Source of the DNA: Jeongeupia sp. USM3
GTDB taxonomy: Bacteria; Pseudomonadota; Gammaproteobacteria; Burkholderiales; Chitinibacteraceae
Direction: 5' to 3'
Length of the DNA: 64,000 nt
NCBI RefSeq assembly: GCF_001808185.1
Contig: NZ_CP017668.1
Location: 2,666,001-2,730,000, forward strand
Shown: positions 17,265 through 24,461 of the stretch, piece after piece
How positions within the stretch are numbered: the first letter of the stretch is position 1
Layout of the letters: each line of letters begins with the position of its first letter
Notes under the pieces: generated by a model
The model's input: only the letters and a program-made list of their open reading frames with translations
Databases searched by the model: none
Told to the model about the DNA's origin: nothing
Translations under genes and position numbers: made by a program

Positions 17265-17341
17265 AGGGGAGTCGCCAAGTTGGTTAAGGCATCGGATTTT
17301 GATTCCGACATGCGAAGGTTCGAATCCTTCTTCCCCTGCCA
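17265..17341 (+). tRNA. tRNA-Gln (anticodon TTG)
   Basis: The 77-base gene folds as a full cloverleaf. AGGGGAG pairs with TTCCCCT in the acceptor stem, the anticodon loop holds TTTTGAT with TTG, and the T arm GAAGGTTCGAATCCTTC is standard. The discriminator G and an encoded CCA end the gene. It lies between ispE and prs, a known location in betaproteobacteria. Confidence 0.97.
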
Positions 17342-17354
17342 AATTCGAAAAGAG

Positions 17355-17389
17355 AAGCGTGTAACCCGGGTTACACGCTTTTCGTTTTT
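17355..17389 (+). terminator. Terminator/attenuator between tRNA-Gln and prs
   Basis: A perfect inverted repeat with 13-bp arms (AAGCGTGTAACCC and its complement, no spacer) is followed by TTCGTTTTT. It ends only 13 bases before the prs start codon, leaving no room for a promoter after it. It may end most tRNA transcripts while letting a fraction read into prs. Confidence 0.8.
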
Positions 17390-17402
17390 CTAGGGTTTGA
17401 AA

Positions 17403-18353
17403 ATGGCTTACGACAGCCTCATGGTCTTCACCGGCAACGCTAACCCCAAGCTTGCCGATCGCGTTGTCAATCATCTCGACATCTCGCTGGGCCGGGCAAC
17501 CGTCGGCCGTTTCTCCGATGGTGAGGTCACCGTCGAATTGCTGGAAAACGTCCGCGGTCGCGACGTTTTCGTCCTGCAGTCGACCTGTGTGCCGACCAAC
17601 GACAACATCATGGAGCTGATCCTGATCGTCGACGCGCTCAAGCGCGCCTCGGCCGGCCGGATCACCGCCGCCATTCCCTACTTCGGCTACGCCCGCCAGG
17701 ACCGCCGCCCGCGTTCGGCGCGCGTGCCGATTTCGGCCAAGGTCGTCGCCAACATGCTGCAGGCCGCCGGTGTCGACCGCTTGCTGACCGTCGATGTCCA
17801 CGCCGACCAGATTCAGGGCTTCTTCGACATTCCGGTCGACAACATCTATTCGACACCGGTGCTGTTCGCCGACATCCGCGCGCAGAACTACGAGAACCTG
17901 ATGGTCGTGTCGCCGGACGTCGGCGGCGTGCTGCGCGCCCGCGCGATGGCCAAGCAGCTCGGTACCGACATGGCGATCATCGACAAACGCCGTCCGAAAG
18001 CCAACGTCGCCGAAGTGATGCACATCATCGGTGATGTGAAGGACCGGACCTGCCTGATCGTCGACGATATGATCGACACCGCCAACACCCTGTGCAAGGC
18101 CGCTGCGGCGCTGAAGGCACATGGCGCCAAGCGCGTGCTGGCGTACGCGACGCACCCGGTGTTCTCGGGTGCCGCGGTCGAGCGCATCGTGCAGTCGGAT
18201 CTCGACGAAGTCGTCGTCACCGACACCATTCCGCTGTCCGACGCCGCCGAGCTGTCGGGCCGCATCCGCTGCGTGTCGATCGCCGGCCTGCTGGCCGAAA
18301 CGATGCGCCGCATCAACAACGAAGAGTCGGTGTCGTCGCTGTTCGTTGACTAA
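17403..18353 (+). CDS. prs: Ribose-phosphate pyrophosphokinase (PRPP synthetase)
   Basis: ATG 17403 (MAYDSLMVFTGN) has AGGG seven bases upstream and gives 316 residues, the usual size for class I enzymes. Key blocks are FSDGEVTVELLENVRGRDVF, the flexible ATP loop YARQDRRPRSARVPISAKVV, the metal-binding VDVHADQIQGFF and the PRPP-binding DDMIDTANTLCKAAAALK. It makes PRPP for nucleotide, histidine and tryptophan synthesis. Transcription must come through the hairpin just upstream, which suggests read-through control. Confidence 0.97.
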   Translation: MAYDSLMVFTGNANPKLADRVVNHLDISLGRATVGRFSDGEVTVELLENVRGRDVFVLQSTCVPTNDNIMELILIVDALKRASAGRITAAIPYFGYARQDRRPRSARVPISAKVVANMLQAAGVDRLLTVDVHADQIQGFFDIPVDNIYSTPVLFADIRAQNYENLMVVSPDVGGVLRARAMAKQLGTDMAIIDKRRPKANVAEVMHIIGDVKDRTCLIVDDMIDTANTLCKAAAALKAHGAKRVLAYATHPVFSGAAVERIVQSDLDEVVVTDTIPLSDAAELSGRIRCVSIAGLLAETMRRINNEESVSSLFVD

Positions 18354-18379
18354 TTCAGGGGAGGATTCCCCGGAATCGG

Positions 18380-18412
18380 CAGCCTTCCTGGTCGCGGGAG
18401 GCTGTTGCTTTT
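18380..18412 (+). terminator. Weak terminator-like hairpin between prs and rplY
   Basis: CAGCCTTCC pairs with GGGAGGCTG (one G-T pair) and is followed by TTGCTTTT. It lies about 20 bases before the rplY start and may attenuate rather than end transcription. Confidence 0.4.
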
Positions 18413-18430
18413 AATGCTATGGAGCAAACC

Positions 18431-19009
18431 ATGACTTACGAAATTCAAGCTGCAGCCCGTGCTGCACAGGGTACCGGTGCGAGCCGCCGCCTGCGCAAGA
18501 CTGGCAAACTGCCGGGCATCGTCTACGGTGGCAGCGCTGCCCCGCTGGCGATCGAACTCGATCACAACAGCATGTACTACACGCTGCAGGAAGAGGCCTT
18601 CCACACCGCGCTGATCAAGCTCGCGGTGGACGGCAAGACCGAACAGGTGCTGCTGCGCTCGGTGAACTACCACCCGTTCAAGCAGCAAGTGCTGCACGTG
18701 GATTTCCAGCGCGTTGAAGCCGGCACCACCGTTGAAGTGCGCGTCCCGCTGCACTTCATCGGTGCCGACACCTGCGAAGGCGTGAAGCTGCAAGGCGGTT
18801 CGATCCGTTACATCCTGAACGATGTGAAGGTTCGCTGCCTCGCCGACAAGATCCCGGAATTCCTCAATGTGGACCTGTCGAAGATGGCCGTTGGCAACAC
18901 CATCGCCCACTTGGCCGACATCGTGCTGCCGGAAGGCGTGACGCTGCTGGCTCTGGCTCGCGGCGAAGACCTTGCCGTCGCCAGCCTGAACGGCGCCAAG
19001 GCCGGCTGA
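18431..19009 (+). CDS. rplY: 50S ribosomal protein L25/general stress protein Ctc
   Basis: I chose ATG 18431 (MTYEIQAAAR), preceded at seven bases by GGAG; an in-frame ATG four codons earlier precedes the ribosome site. The 192-residue protein has the L25 5S rRNA-binding domain (ASRRLRKTGKLPGIVYGG) and the longer TL5/Ctc C-terminal beta domain (VRVPLHFIGADTCEGVKLQG). It follows prs, as in many proteobacteria. Confidence 0.95.
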   Translation: MTYEIQAAARAAQGTGASRRLRKTGKLPGIVYGGSAAPLAIELDHNSMYYTLQEEAFHTALIKLAVDGKTEQVLLRSVNYHPFKQQVLHVDFQRVEAGTTVEVRVPLHFIGADTCEGVKLQGGSIRYILNDVKVRCLADKIPEFLNVDLSKMAVGNTIAHLADIVLPEGVTLLALARGEDLAVASLNGAKAG

Positions 19010-19027
19010 TCCAGCCCGCTCCGTCCG

Positions 19028-19063
19028 AAACCCGCCGTGGCGCAAGCCCGGCGGGTTTTTTCT
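19028..19063 (+). terminator. Rho-independent terminator after rplY
   Basis: AAACCCGCC and GGCGGGTTT form a 9-bp stem with a 13-base loop, followed by a run of T. It lies 19 bases after the rplY stop. Confidence 0.85.
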
Positions 19064-19159
19064 TGTGTTGCGCAGTCATGCATCCGGCATTGGAAGCCCT
19101 TGGGCCGCGCAGGCGATTCGACTACATTGGCAGCATCGACGATGGACGTAGGGGTTTTT

Positions 19160-19765
19160 ATGTACTCGAATGAGCAGCCGGAAGGACAGGATGTCCATCG
19201 TCGCCATGTGCCGAGCCCGCTGGAATTGCTTGCCCGGCTGCCGGTGATTCCACCCCGGCATCGAGCCAAGGTCCGTGCGGTGTGGCTGGTGCTTGCGCTC
19301 GTGCTGTTGGTCTACTGGGTGGCGCCGCGCTGGGGCGTTTCGCCGTTCCATTCGCGCCAGGACGGACTCGACTACTACCCGCACTTTACCGACTTGCTGT
19401 CGCCGCGTTTCCAGTCGACGGCACCGAAGCGGGCGCCGGATGCGGTCGTGAGCACCGGCTGGTCCGAATGGCAGCTCGAGCAGTATGCGCGCCGCGACGG
19501 CGAGGCCAACAGCTGGCTGGTGCTGCGCAATGCCGATGGCAGCGTACGCTGGCAGTTGGTCGCCAATAACGAGAACTGGCTCGGCGACTACCGGCTCAAG
19601 CCCGGTTCGGCGCGCTGGGCATGGTTTGGCGGCTGGGTTGTCGAACTGCAGTCGGCGAAGGTCGACGCGGCACGGCTGTATCTGGCGCCGGACGGGTCGC
19701 CGCGGCTGATCCGGCAGTGGCCGAATGCGCAAGCCCGCGCCAAGCTCAAGGCCGTGGGCGCCTAG
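19160..19765 (+). CDS. Single-pass membrane protein of unknown function
   Basis: I chose ATG 19160 (MYSNEQPEGQ), which has AGGGG about seven bases upstream, giving 201 residues; ATG 19142 is in frame but precedes that site. A basic N-terminal region is followed by one membrane helix (residues ~39-56, RAVWLVLALVLLVYWVAP). The remaining ~140 residues appear extracytoplasmic, with several Trp-rich blocks (GWSEWQLEQYARRDGE, GSVRWQLVANNENWLGDY, ARWAWFGGWVVEL). I do not recognise the family. It sits between the rplY terminator and pth. Confidence 0.7.
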   Translation: MYSNEQPEGQDVHRRHVPSPLELLARLPVIPPRHRAKVRAVWLVLALVLLVYWVAPRWGVSPFHSRQDGLDYYPHFTDLLSPRFQSTAPKRAPDAVVSTGWSEWQLEQYARRDGEANSWLVLRNADGSVRWQLVANNENWLGDYRLKPGSARWAWFGGWVVELQSAKVDAARLYLAPDGSPRLIRQWPNAQARAKLKAVGA

Positions 19766-19830
19766 GGGCTTCGACTCGCGTTATCATGGTGGCCTTGCCT
19801 GCCTTGGGCGGGCCATCCGCAATAGTCCCG

Positions 19831-20445
19831 ATGTCTCCAATCAAACTGATCGTCGGCCTGGGCAACCCCGGTGCCGAATATGCCGCAACGCGCCACAATG
19901 CCGGCTTCTGGTGGGTCGACCAGCTGGCGCGCGATGCCGGCGTTTCGCTGCGCCACGACGCCAAGTTCCACGGCCTGGCCGGGCGCGCCCGTTTCACCGG
20001 GCACGAGGTCTGGCTGCTGGAGCCGCAGACGTACATGAACAAGAGCGGCCTGTCGGTGGTCGCCTTGGCGCAGTTCTACAAAATACTGCCGAACGAAATC
20101 CTCGTGGTCCACGACGAGCTCGACCTGCCGGCGGGCGAAATCAAGCTCAAGCAGGGCGGCGGGCATGGCGGCCACAATGGGCTGCGCGATATTGGCACCC
20201 ATTTGTCGACCCCGAACTACTGGCGGCTGCGGATCGGCATCGGCCATCCGGGCGAGCGCAACGAGGTCGTCAATTTCGTGCTCAAGCCGCCGCGCAAGGA
20301 AGAGCAGGCCGCGATCGACGATGCGCTGATCCGGGCGCACCACATCCTGCCCTTGCTGCTTGCCGGCGATACCGGTGCGGCGATGCAGAAGCTGCATACC
20401 GACGACAGCAAAACCCGCGCGCACAAGCCCGCGCCCAAGGACTGA
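19831..20445 (+). CDS. pth: Peptidyl-tRNA hydrolase
   Basis: ATG 19831 (MSPIKLIVGLGNPG) gives 204 residues. The catalytic His lies in ATRHNAGFWWVDQLA; the substrate Asn residues are in EPQTYMNKSG and GGHGGHNGLRDI; VVHDELDLPAGEIKLK is the usual conserved block. It frees tRNA from peptidyl-tRNAs dropped by ribosomes. The C-terminal tail is charged and Lys-rich. It precedes the ParA-like gene by three bases. Confidence 0.96.
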   Translation: MSPIKLIVGLGNPGAEYAATRHNAGFWWVDQLARDAGVSLRHDAKFHGLAGRARFTGHEVWLLEPQTYMNKSGLSVVALAQFYKILPNEILVVHDELDLPAGEIKLKQGGGHGGHNGLRDIGTHLSTPNYWRLRIGIGHPGERNEVVNFVLKPPRKEEQAAIDDALIRAHHILPLLLAGDTGAAMQKLHTDDSKTRAHKPAPKD

Positions 20446-20448
20446 TCC

Positions 20449-21054
20449 ATGCAGACGATTCTGGTCGCCAACCCCAAGGGCGGTAGCGGCAAAACCACGG
20501 TAGCCACCCAGCTGGCGGCGTGGTTTGCCTGGCAACGTCGCCCGGTGGTGCTGGGCGATCTGGATCGGCAGCAGTCGTCGTTGCGCTGGCTGCAGCAACG
20601 GCCCGAACGCTTTCCGCCGATCCGCGGCCGCGACGAGATTGCCGACCGTCTGCCTGCCGATGCGGTGCAGGTGCTCGACAGCCCGGCCGGCCTGCACGGC
20701 AAGGCCTTCGACGCGGCGCTGCACGCCGCCGATCGCATCGTCGTGCCGATGCAGCCGGCGGCGTTCGACCGCTGGGCCAGTGCCGACTTCTTTGCCCGGC
20801 TGGGCGAGGAGAAGCGCGTGCGCAAGGGCAAGGTCGAGATCGCGCTGATCGGCATGCGCGTCAATGCCCGCACGCAGACGGCGCGCGATTTCGCCGCCTT
20901 CACCCACGACGCCGGCCTGCCGCTGCTGGCGACGATTCGTGACACCCAGCTCTACGTACAGCTGCAACCGCGCGGGCTGGCGCTGTTCGACCTGCCCCGT
21001 CCGCGTTTCGAGCGTGACTACGGCCAGTGGCAGCCTTTGCTGGAGTGGTTATGA
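20449..21054 (+). CDS. Orphan ParA/MinD-like ATPase
   Basis: The 201-residue protein has a deviant Walker A loop NPKGGSGKTTVATQLAAW (residues ~8-25), a switch I VVLGDLDRQQSSLRWL and a switch II-like VQVLDSPAGLHGKAFD, with the Gly of a normal PAG preserved. No ParB is adjacent, so it belongs to the short orphan ParA group (sometimes annotated as a cobyrinic acid a,c-diamide synthase-like protein). Its 3' end overlaps the COG0523 GTPase start as ATGA, which implies co-expression. Its cargo is unknown. Confidence 0.8.
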   Translation: MQTILVANPKGGSGKTTVATQLAAWFAWQRRPVVLGDLDRQQSSLRWLQQRPERFPPIRGRDEIADRLPADAVQVLDSPAGLHGKAFDAALHAADRIVVPMQPAAFDRWASADFFARLGEEKRVRKGKVEIALIGMRVNARTQTARDFAAFTHDAGLPLLATIRDTQLYVQLQPRGLALFDLPRPRFERDYGQWQPLLEWL

Positions 21055-22076
21055 ATGCGCTGATACCGGTCAACCTGATCACCGGCTTCCTCGGGGTCGG
21101 CAAGACCACCGCGCTGACCCGGCTGCTGGCCGACAAGCCCGCCGGCGAATACTGGGCGGTGATCGTCAACGAGTTCGGCGAGGTCGGCATCGACGGCGCG
21201 ACGCTGTCGGCGAGCGGCGACGGGCTGAATGTCGCCGAAGTGCCCGGCGGCTGCATCTGCTGCACCACGAGCCCGATGCTGCGCACGACGCTGACGAAGC
21301 TGGCGCGCGGCCGGCGGCCGGACCGGCTGCTGATCGAGCCGTCGGGGCTCGGGCATCCGGCCGGCATCGTCGATCTGCTGCGCGACCCCTTTCTCTCCAA
21401 GGCTTATGCGGTCCAGGCGGTCGTCACGCTGGTCGATCCGCGCCATCTCGACGATGCGCGCTACACCACGCACGAAACCTGGCGTGACCAGATCGAACTC
21501 GCCGACGTGCTGGTGCTGAACAAGGTCGATCTGGCCGATGCCGATCAGCTGGCGCGGGCGATGCGCCTGGCCGAGGCGCTGTACCCGCCCAAACAGGCCG
21601 TCGTCGCGGCCAGGCAGGGGGCTTTTGATGCCGCGCTGCTCGATCTGGCGCTGCAGACCGGGCGCTGGCCCGAAAAACCGCAGCCCGGCTCCCACGCGCT
21701 GGCGCCGCGCCGCGCCGCGCCCGCACGCGCGGCTGCACAGCCCTGGCCGGCGCGCAATCTGCAGACCAGCCTCGGCGCCGAGAGCTGCGGCTGGCTGTTC
21801 CCGGCCGAGACGCAGTTCGATTCGGCCTTGCTGGTCGAGCTGTTCGAGGCCGCGCCCTTGCTGCTGCCGGGCTTGACCCGGGCGAAGGGGGTGTTCAACA
21901 CCGAGCGCGACTGGTACCGGTTCGACTGGGTCGACGGCATGAGCGGCGCCGCGGTGTCGGCTTACCGGCGCGATTCGCGCGTCGAGTTCATCGTCGCCGC
22001 CGGCGCGCCGCCGGACTGGGCCGCTGTCGAGGCCCTGCTCGCAACGGCAATGCTCAGCGGCGCAGAATCGCGTTGA
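21051..22076 (+). CDS. CobW/COG0523-family GTPase (zinc-type metallochaperone)
   Basis: ATG 21051 gives 341 residues. The P-loop TGFLGVGKTT (residues 11-20) and the metal-binding GGCICC (Cys68, Cys70, Cys71) are the two hallmarks of COG0523. A G4-like VLNKVDLADADQLARA follows, and the C-terminal CobW domain includes KGVFNTERDWYRFDWVDG. These proteins insert or deliver metal ions, zinc in several cases; cobalamin genes are absent nearby, so a cobW role is unlikely. The 3' end overlaps the opposing hypothetical gene by 23 bases. Confidence 0.87.
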   Translation: MNALIPVNLITGFLGVGKTTALTRLLADKPAGEYWAVIVNEFGEVGIDGATLSASGDGLNVAEVPGGCICCTTSPMLRTTLTKLARGRRPDRLLIEPSGLGHPAGIVDLLRDPFLSKAYAVQAVVTLVDPRHLDDARYTTHETWRDQIELADVLVLNKVDLADADQLARAMRLAEALYPPKQAVVAARQGAFDAALLDLALQTGRWPEKPQPGSHALAPRRAAPARAAAQPWPARNLQTSLGAESCGWLFPAETQFDSALLVELFEAAPLLLPGLTRAKGVFNTERDWYRFDWVDGMSGAAVSAYRRDSRVEFIVAAGAPPDWAAVEALLATAMLSGAESR

Positions 22077-22557
22077 TCTGCTGCCGGTAGCTCTGTGCGA
22101 CGGCGCCGTGGCCGCGGCTGTCCATCAGCGACTGCCAGTGCTGCAGGCATTGCTGCAGGCCGGCATGGTCGGTGCACTGGCCGAGCACGCGGTCGATCCA
22201 GTCGTCGAGTTCGCCGCGCAGGTGGGTGTTGTTGCTGATGTAGACGATCTGGCGGATCTGCGCGAGCTGCTTGCTGCCCAGTGCCGCCGGGCCTGGTTCG
22301 GGCGGGGGGCTTGCCGCAGCGGCGGGCGCCGGAACGGGGCCGATCTGGCCGGCGATCTTCTCGACCATGCCGTCCCATTCGAGTTCGAGCAGCGCCTGCA
22401 GCAGCTCGCGGCCGGTGAGCGTGGTGATCAGCTGGTCGGTGGTCTTGATGCCGTCGATCTGGATCAGCAACTGGCGGGATTTGGCCGCCAGGCCGCTCGA
22501 ACGGTTGACCATCTCGGCGAGACCCTGCGGAGTCTTGCGGTACACCACGCCTTGCAT
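22054..22557 (-). CDS. Conserved protein of unknown function, copy A of a paralogous pair
   Basis: The 167-residue protein begins MQGVVYRKTPQGLAEM and has three parts. Residues ~20-70 carry KSRQLLIQIDGIKTTDQL. A Pro/Ala linker (PAPAAAASPPPEPGP) follows. A helical C-terminus ends with GHGAVAQSYRQQINAILRR. It aligns end to end with the product of 22694..23170. The RQLLIxIDG segment resembles a small helical or winged-helix module found in betaproteobacterial signalling proteins, but I cannot name a family. No signal peptide or membrane helix is seen. GGAAGG lies upstream of the start. Confidence 0.75.
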   Translation of the reverse strand: MQGVVYRKTPQGLAEMVNRSSGLAAKSRQLLIQIDGIKTTDQLITTLTGRELLQALLELEWDGMVEKIAGQIGPVPAPAAAASPPPEPGPAALGSKQLAQIRQIVYISNNTHLRGELDDWIDRVLGQCTDHAGLQQCLQHWQSLMDSRGHGAVAQSYRQQINAILRR

Positions 22558-22693
22558 GCCGGTCCTTCCTCGCTGTATGCGAACAATCTGACGAATATAT
22601 TACAGCGTCGGGACCCGCCCCGCAGCGCGGCAAGGCCAGGGCGAGGCCGCAGTCGCTGCCGCACTCGCTGAAAAATGACTTGTTTTGAAAGAA

Positions 22694-23170
22694 TCAGATC
22701 AGTGCATCGTGAATTTCGCGCTGAACCCGGTCGGCGACGCCGCGGTGGCCGGAGCGGCGCAAGGCCGTTTGCCAGTCGTCGAGCAGCTGCTCGAATGCCG
22801 GGGCGTCCGTCAGTGCGTCGAAGGCGGCGTCGAGGCGGCCGAGCCAGCCGTCGCCAAGGTAGGTGCGGGTGCTGTCCTGGACCAGCGTTCTGATCCGGGC
22901 CAGCCTGGCCGGCTCGGGCAGGCCGCCGGCCGTGCGGGGCGGGGCGGTCAGCGGCGCGCCGGCCTGTTCGGCGATCAGTGCCAGTTCGCGCAGGCGCGCC
23001 AGCGTCGCGTCGACGTCGGTTGCCGCCGGTGCGAACTGGCGCAGCGCGGCCACGTCGCGTCGGCCGTCGATCATGATCAGGAGCTGTCTGGCCTTGAAGC
23101 TGAGCAGGTCGCTGCGCGTCGTCAATTCCTGCTGGGCTTTGGCGGTCTTGTGGTAGATCGTTGTGTCCAT
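22694..23170 (-). CDS. Conserved protein of unknown function, copy B of a paralogous pair
   Basis: ATG 23170 (MDTTIYHKTAKAQQEL) has GGAGG seven bases upstream and gives 158 residues; the longer frame is disfavoured by this site. It shares with copy A the pattern Y-x-KT, then RS, then K-x-RQLLI-x-IDG, a Pro-containing linker, LARIR, and a terminal GHRGVADRVQREIHDAL. The two genes lie in the same direction 137 bases apart, which points to tandem duplication followed by strong divergence. The function is unknown. Confidence 0.75.
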   Translation of the reverse strand: MDTTIYHKTAKAQQELTTRSDLLSFKARQLLIMIDGRRDVAALRQFAPAATDVDATLARLRELALIAEQAGAPLTAPPRTAGGLPEPARLARIRTLVQDSTRTYLGDGWLGRLDAAFDALTDAPAFEQLLDDWQTALRRSGHRGVADRVQREIHDALI

Positions 23171-23299
23171 GTGTCCTCCCCCGGCCTGCTTCGCGGTGAA
23201 AGTCGCACTGGCTGTTCGGGCGCTGCCGGTGCGTTTTCGTAGCATAGGCTTACGGACTACATGCGTGTGAACGTGCTCGCCCAGTGTTGTATCAAACGC

Positions 23300-23324
23300 A
23301 AAGCCCGCGCATTGCGCGGGCTTT
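23300..23324. terminator. Bidirectional-type terminator after ccsB
   Basis: AAAGCCCGCGC and GCGCGGGCTTT form an 11-bp stem with a 3-base loop. It lies 19 bases past the ccsB stop codon on the minus strand, and the T run is better on the plus strand. Confidence 0.75.
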
Positions 23325-23342
23325 TTCGGCGGGCGGGGCGGT

Positions 23343-24461
23343 TTACAGGCCGCCGTACGAATGCAGGCCGGAGAGGAACATGTTGACGCCGAGGAAGGCG
23401 AAGGTGGTCACCAAGAGGCCGATCACCGACCACCAGGCGAGCACGTTGCCACGCCAGCCCTTGACCAGCCGGACGTGCAGCCAGGCGGCGTAGTTGAGCC
23501 AGACGATCAGCGCCCAGGTTTCCTTCGGATCCCAGCTCCAGTAGCCGCCCCAGGCGTCGGCGGCCCACATCGCGCCGAGGATGGTCGCGATCGTGAAGAA
23601 CAGGAAACCGACGGCGATGGCCTTGTAGGACACTTCGCCCAGCGTGTCGTAGCTCGGCAGCTTGCTGGTCAGGATGCCGCGCGAGACCAGCAACTGCGCG
23701 ACGCCGAGCGTGGCGGCAATGGCGAACGCGCCGTAGCCGACGAAATTTGCCGGGACGTGGATCTTCATCCACCACGACTGCAGCGCCGGGATCAGCGGCT
23801 GGATTTCATGCGCGCCGCGATCGAACGAGTACCAGAGGATGAAGCCGACCGCGGCGCTGATCACCAGCAGCACGAAGGCGCCCATGCTGCGCGCGGCGAA
23901 GCGCGCCTCGTAGTACAGGTACATCAGCGCGGTGATCAGGCAGAACAGCACGAACACTTCGTACAGGTTCGAGACCGGGATGTGCCCGACGTCGGGGCCG
24001 ATCAGGTAGCCCTCGTACCAGCGCACCAGGCTCGAGCTCAGCGACGCGGCGGCGGCGGCCCAGGTCAGCCCCGAGGCGATCGACAGGCTGCTTTCGCTGC
24101 GGCGCAGCAGCCCGACCCAGTACATCAGCGTGGCGAGGAAGAACAGCACGCACATCCACATCACCAGTGACTGGCTGGCAAGCAGGTACTTGAGGAAGAA
24201 GTTGCTGCTGCCGCGGGCGAGGTCGCGGTCATACAGCTCGATCGCCGCAAGCGCGATCGCGCCGCACAGCGGCAGGAAGCGCCGCATCGCCGGCCAGAAG
24301 CGGCCGAACCAGATCAGTCCGGCCGCGCTGGCGAGCAGGATGCCCTGCTCGTAGTAGTCCATCGCGCCGCGATAGCGGCCGAAGCTGATCATCGCGGCGA
24401 CCAGCACCAGCGCGGCGAAGGCGACGGTGCCGATGGGGCGTTTGGCTTGTAACGTGGTCAT
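23343..24461 (-). CDS. ccsB: System II cytochrome c biogenesis protein CcsB (haem-handling)
   Basis: ATG 24461 (MTTLQAKRPIG) overlaps the resB stop as ATGA and gives 372 residues. About eight membrane helices are visible. The WWD-type haem motif is WGGYWSWDPKETWALIVW, and conserved histidines appear in KIHVPANFVGYG and LNYAAWLHVRL. With ResB it exports haem and attaches it to apocytochromes c in the periplasm. Cytochrome c4 just upstream and the nitrate respiration genes further on are likely clients of the wider c-type network. Confidence 0.94.
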   Translation of the reverse strand: MTTLQAKRPIGTVAFAALVLVAAMISFGRYRGAMDYYEQGILLASAAGLIWFGRFWPAMRRFLPLCGAIALAAIELYDRDLARGSSNFFLKYLLASQSLVMWMCVLFFLATLMYWVGLLRRSESSLSIASGLTWAAAAASLSSSLVRWYEGYLIGPDVGHIPVSNLYEVFVLFCLITALMYLYYEARFAARSMGAFVLLVISAAVGFILWYSFDRGAHEIQPLIPALQSWWMKIHVPANFVGYGAFAIAATLGVAQLLVSRGILTSKLPSYDTLGEVSYKAIAVGFLFFTIATILGAMWAADAWGGYWSWDPKETWALIVWLNYAAWLHVRLVKGWRGNVLAWWSVIGLLVTTFAFLGVNMFLSGLHSYGGL

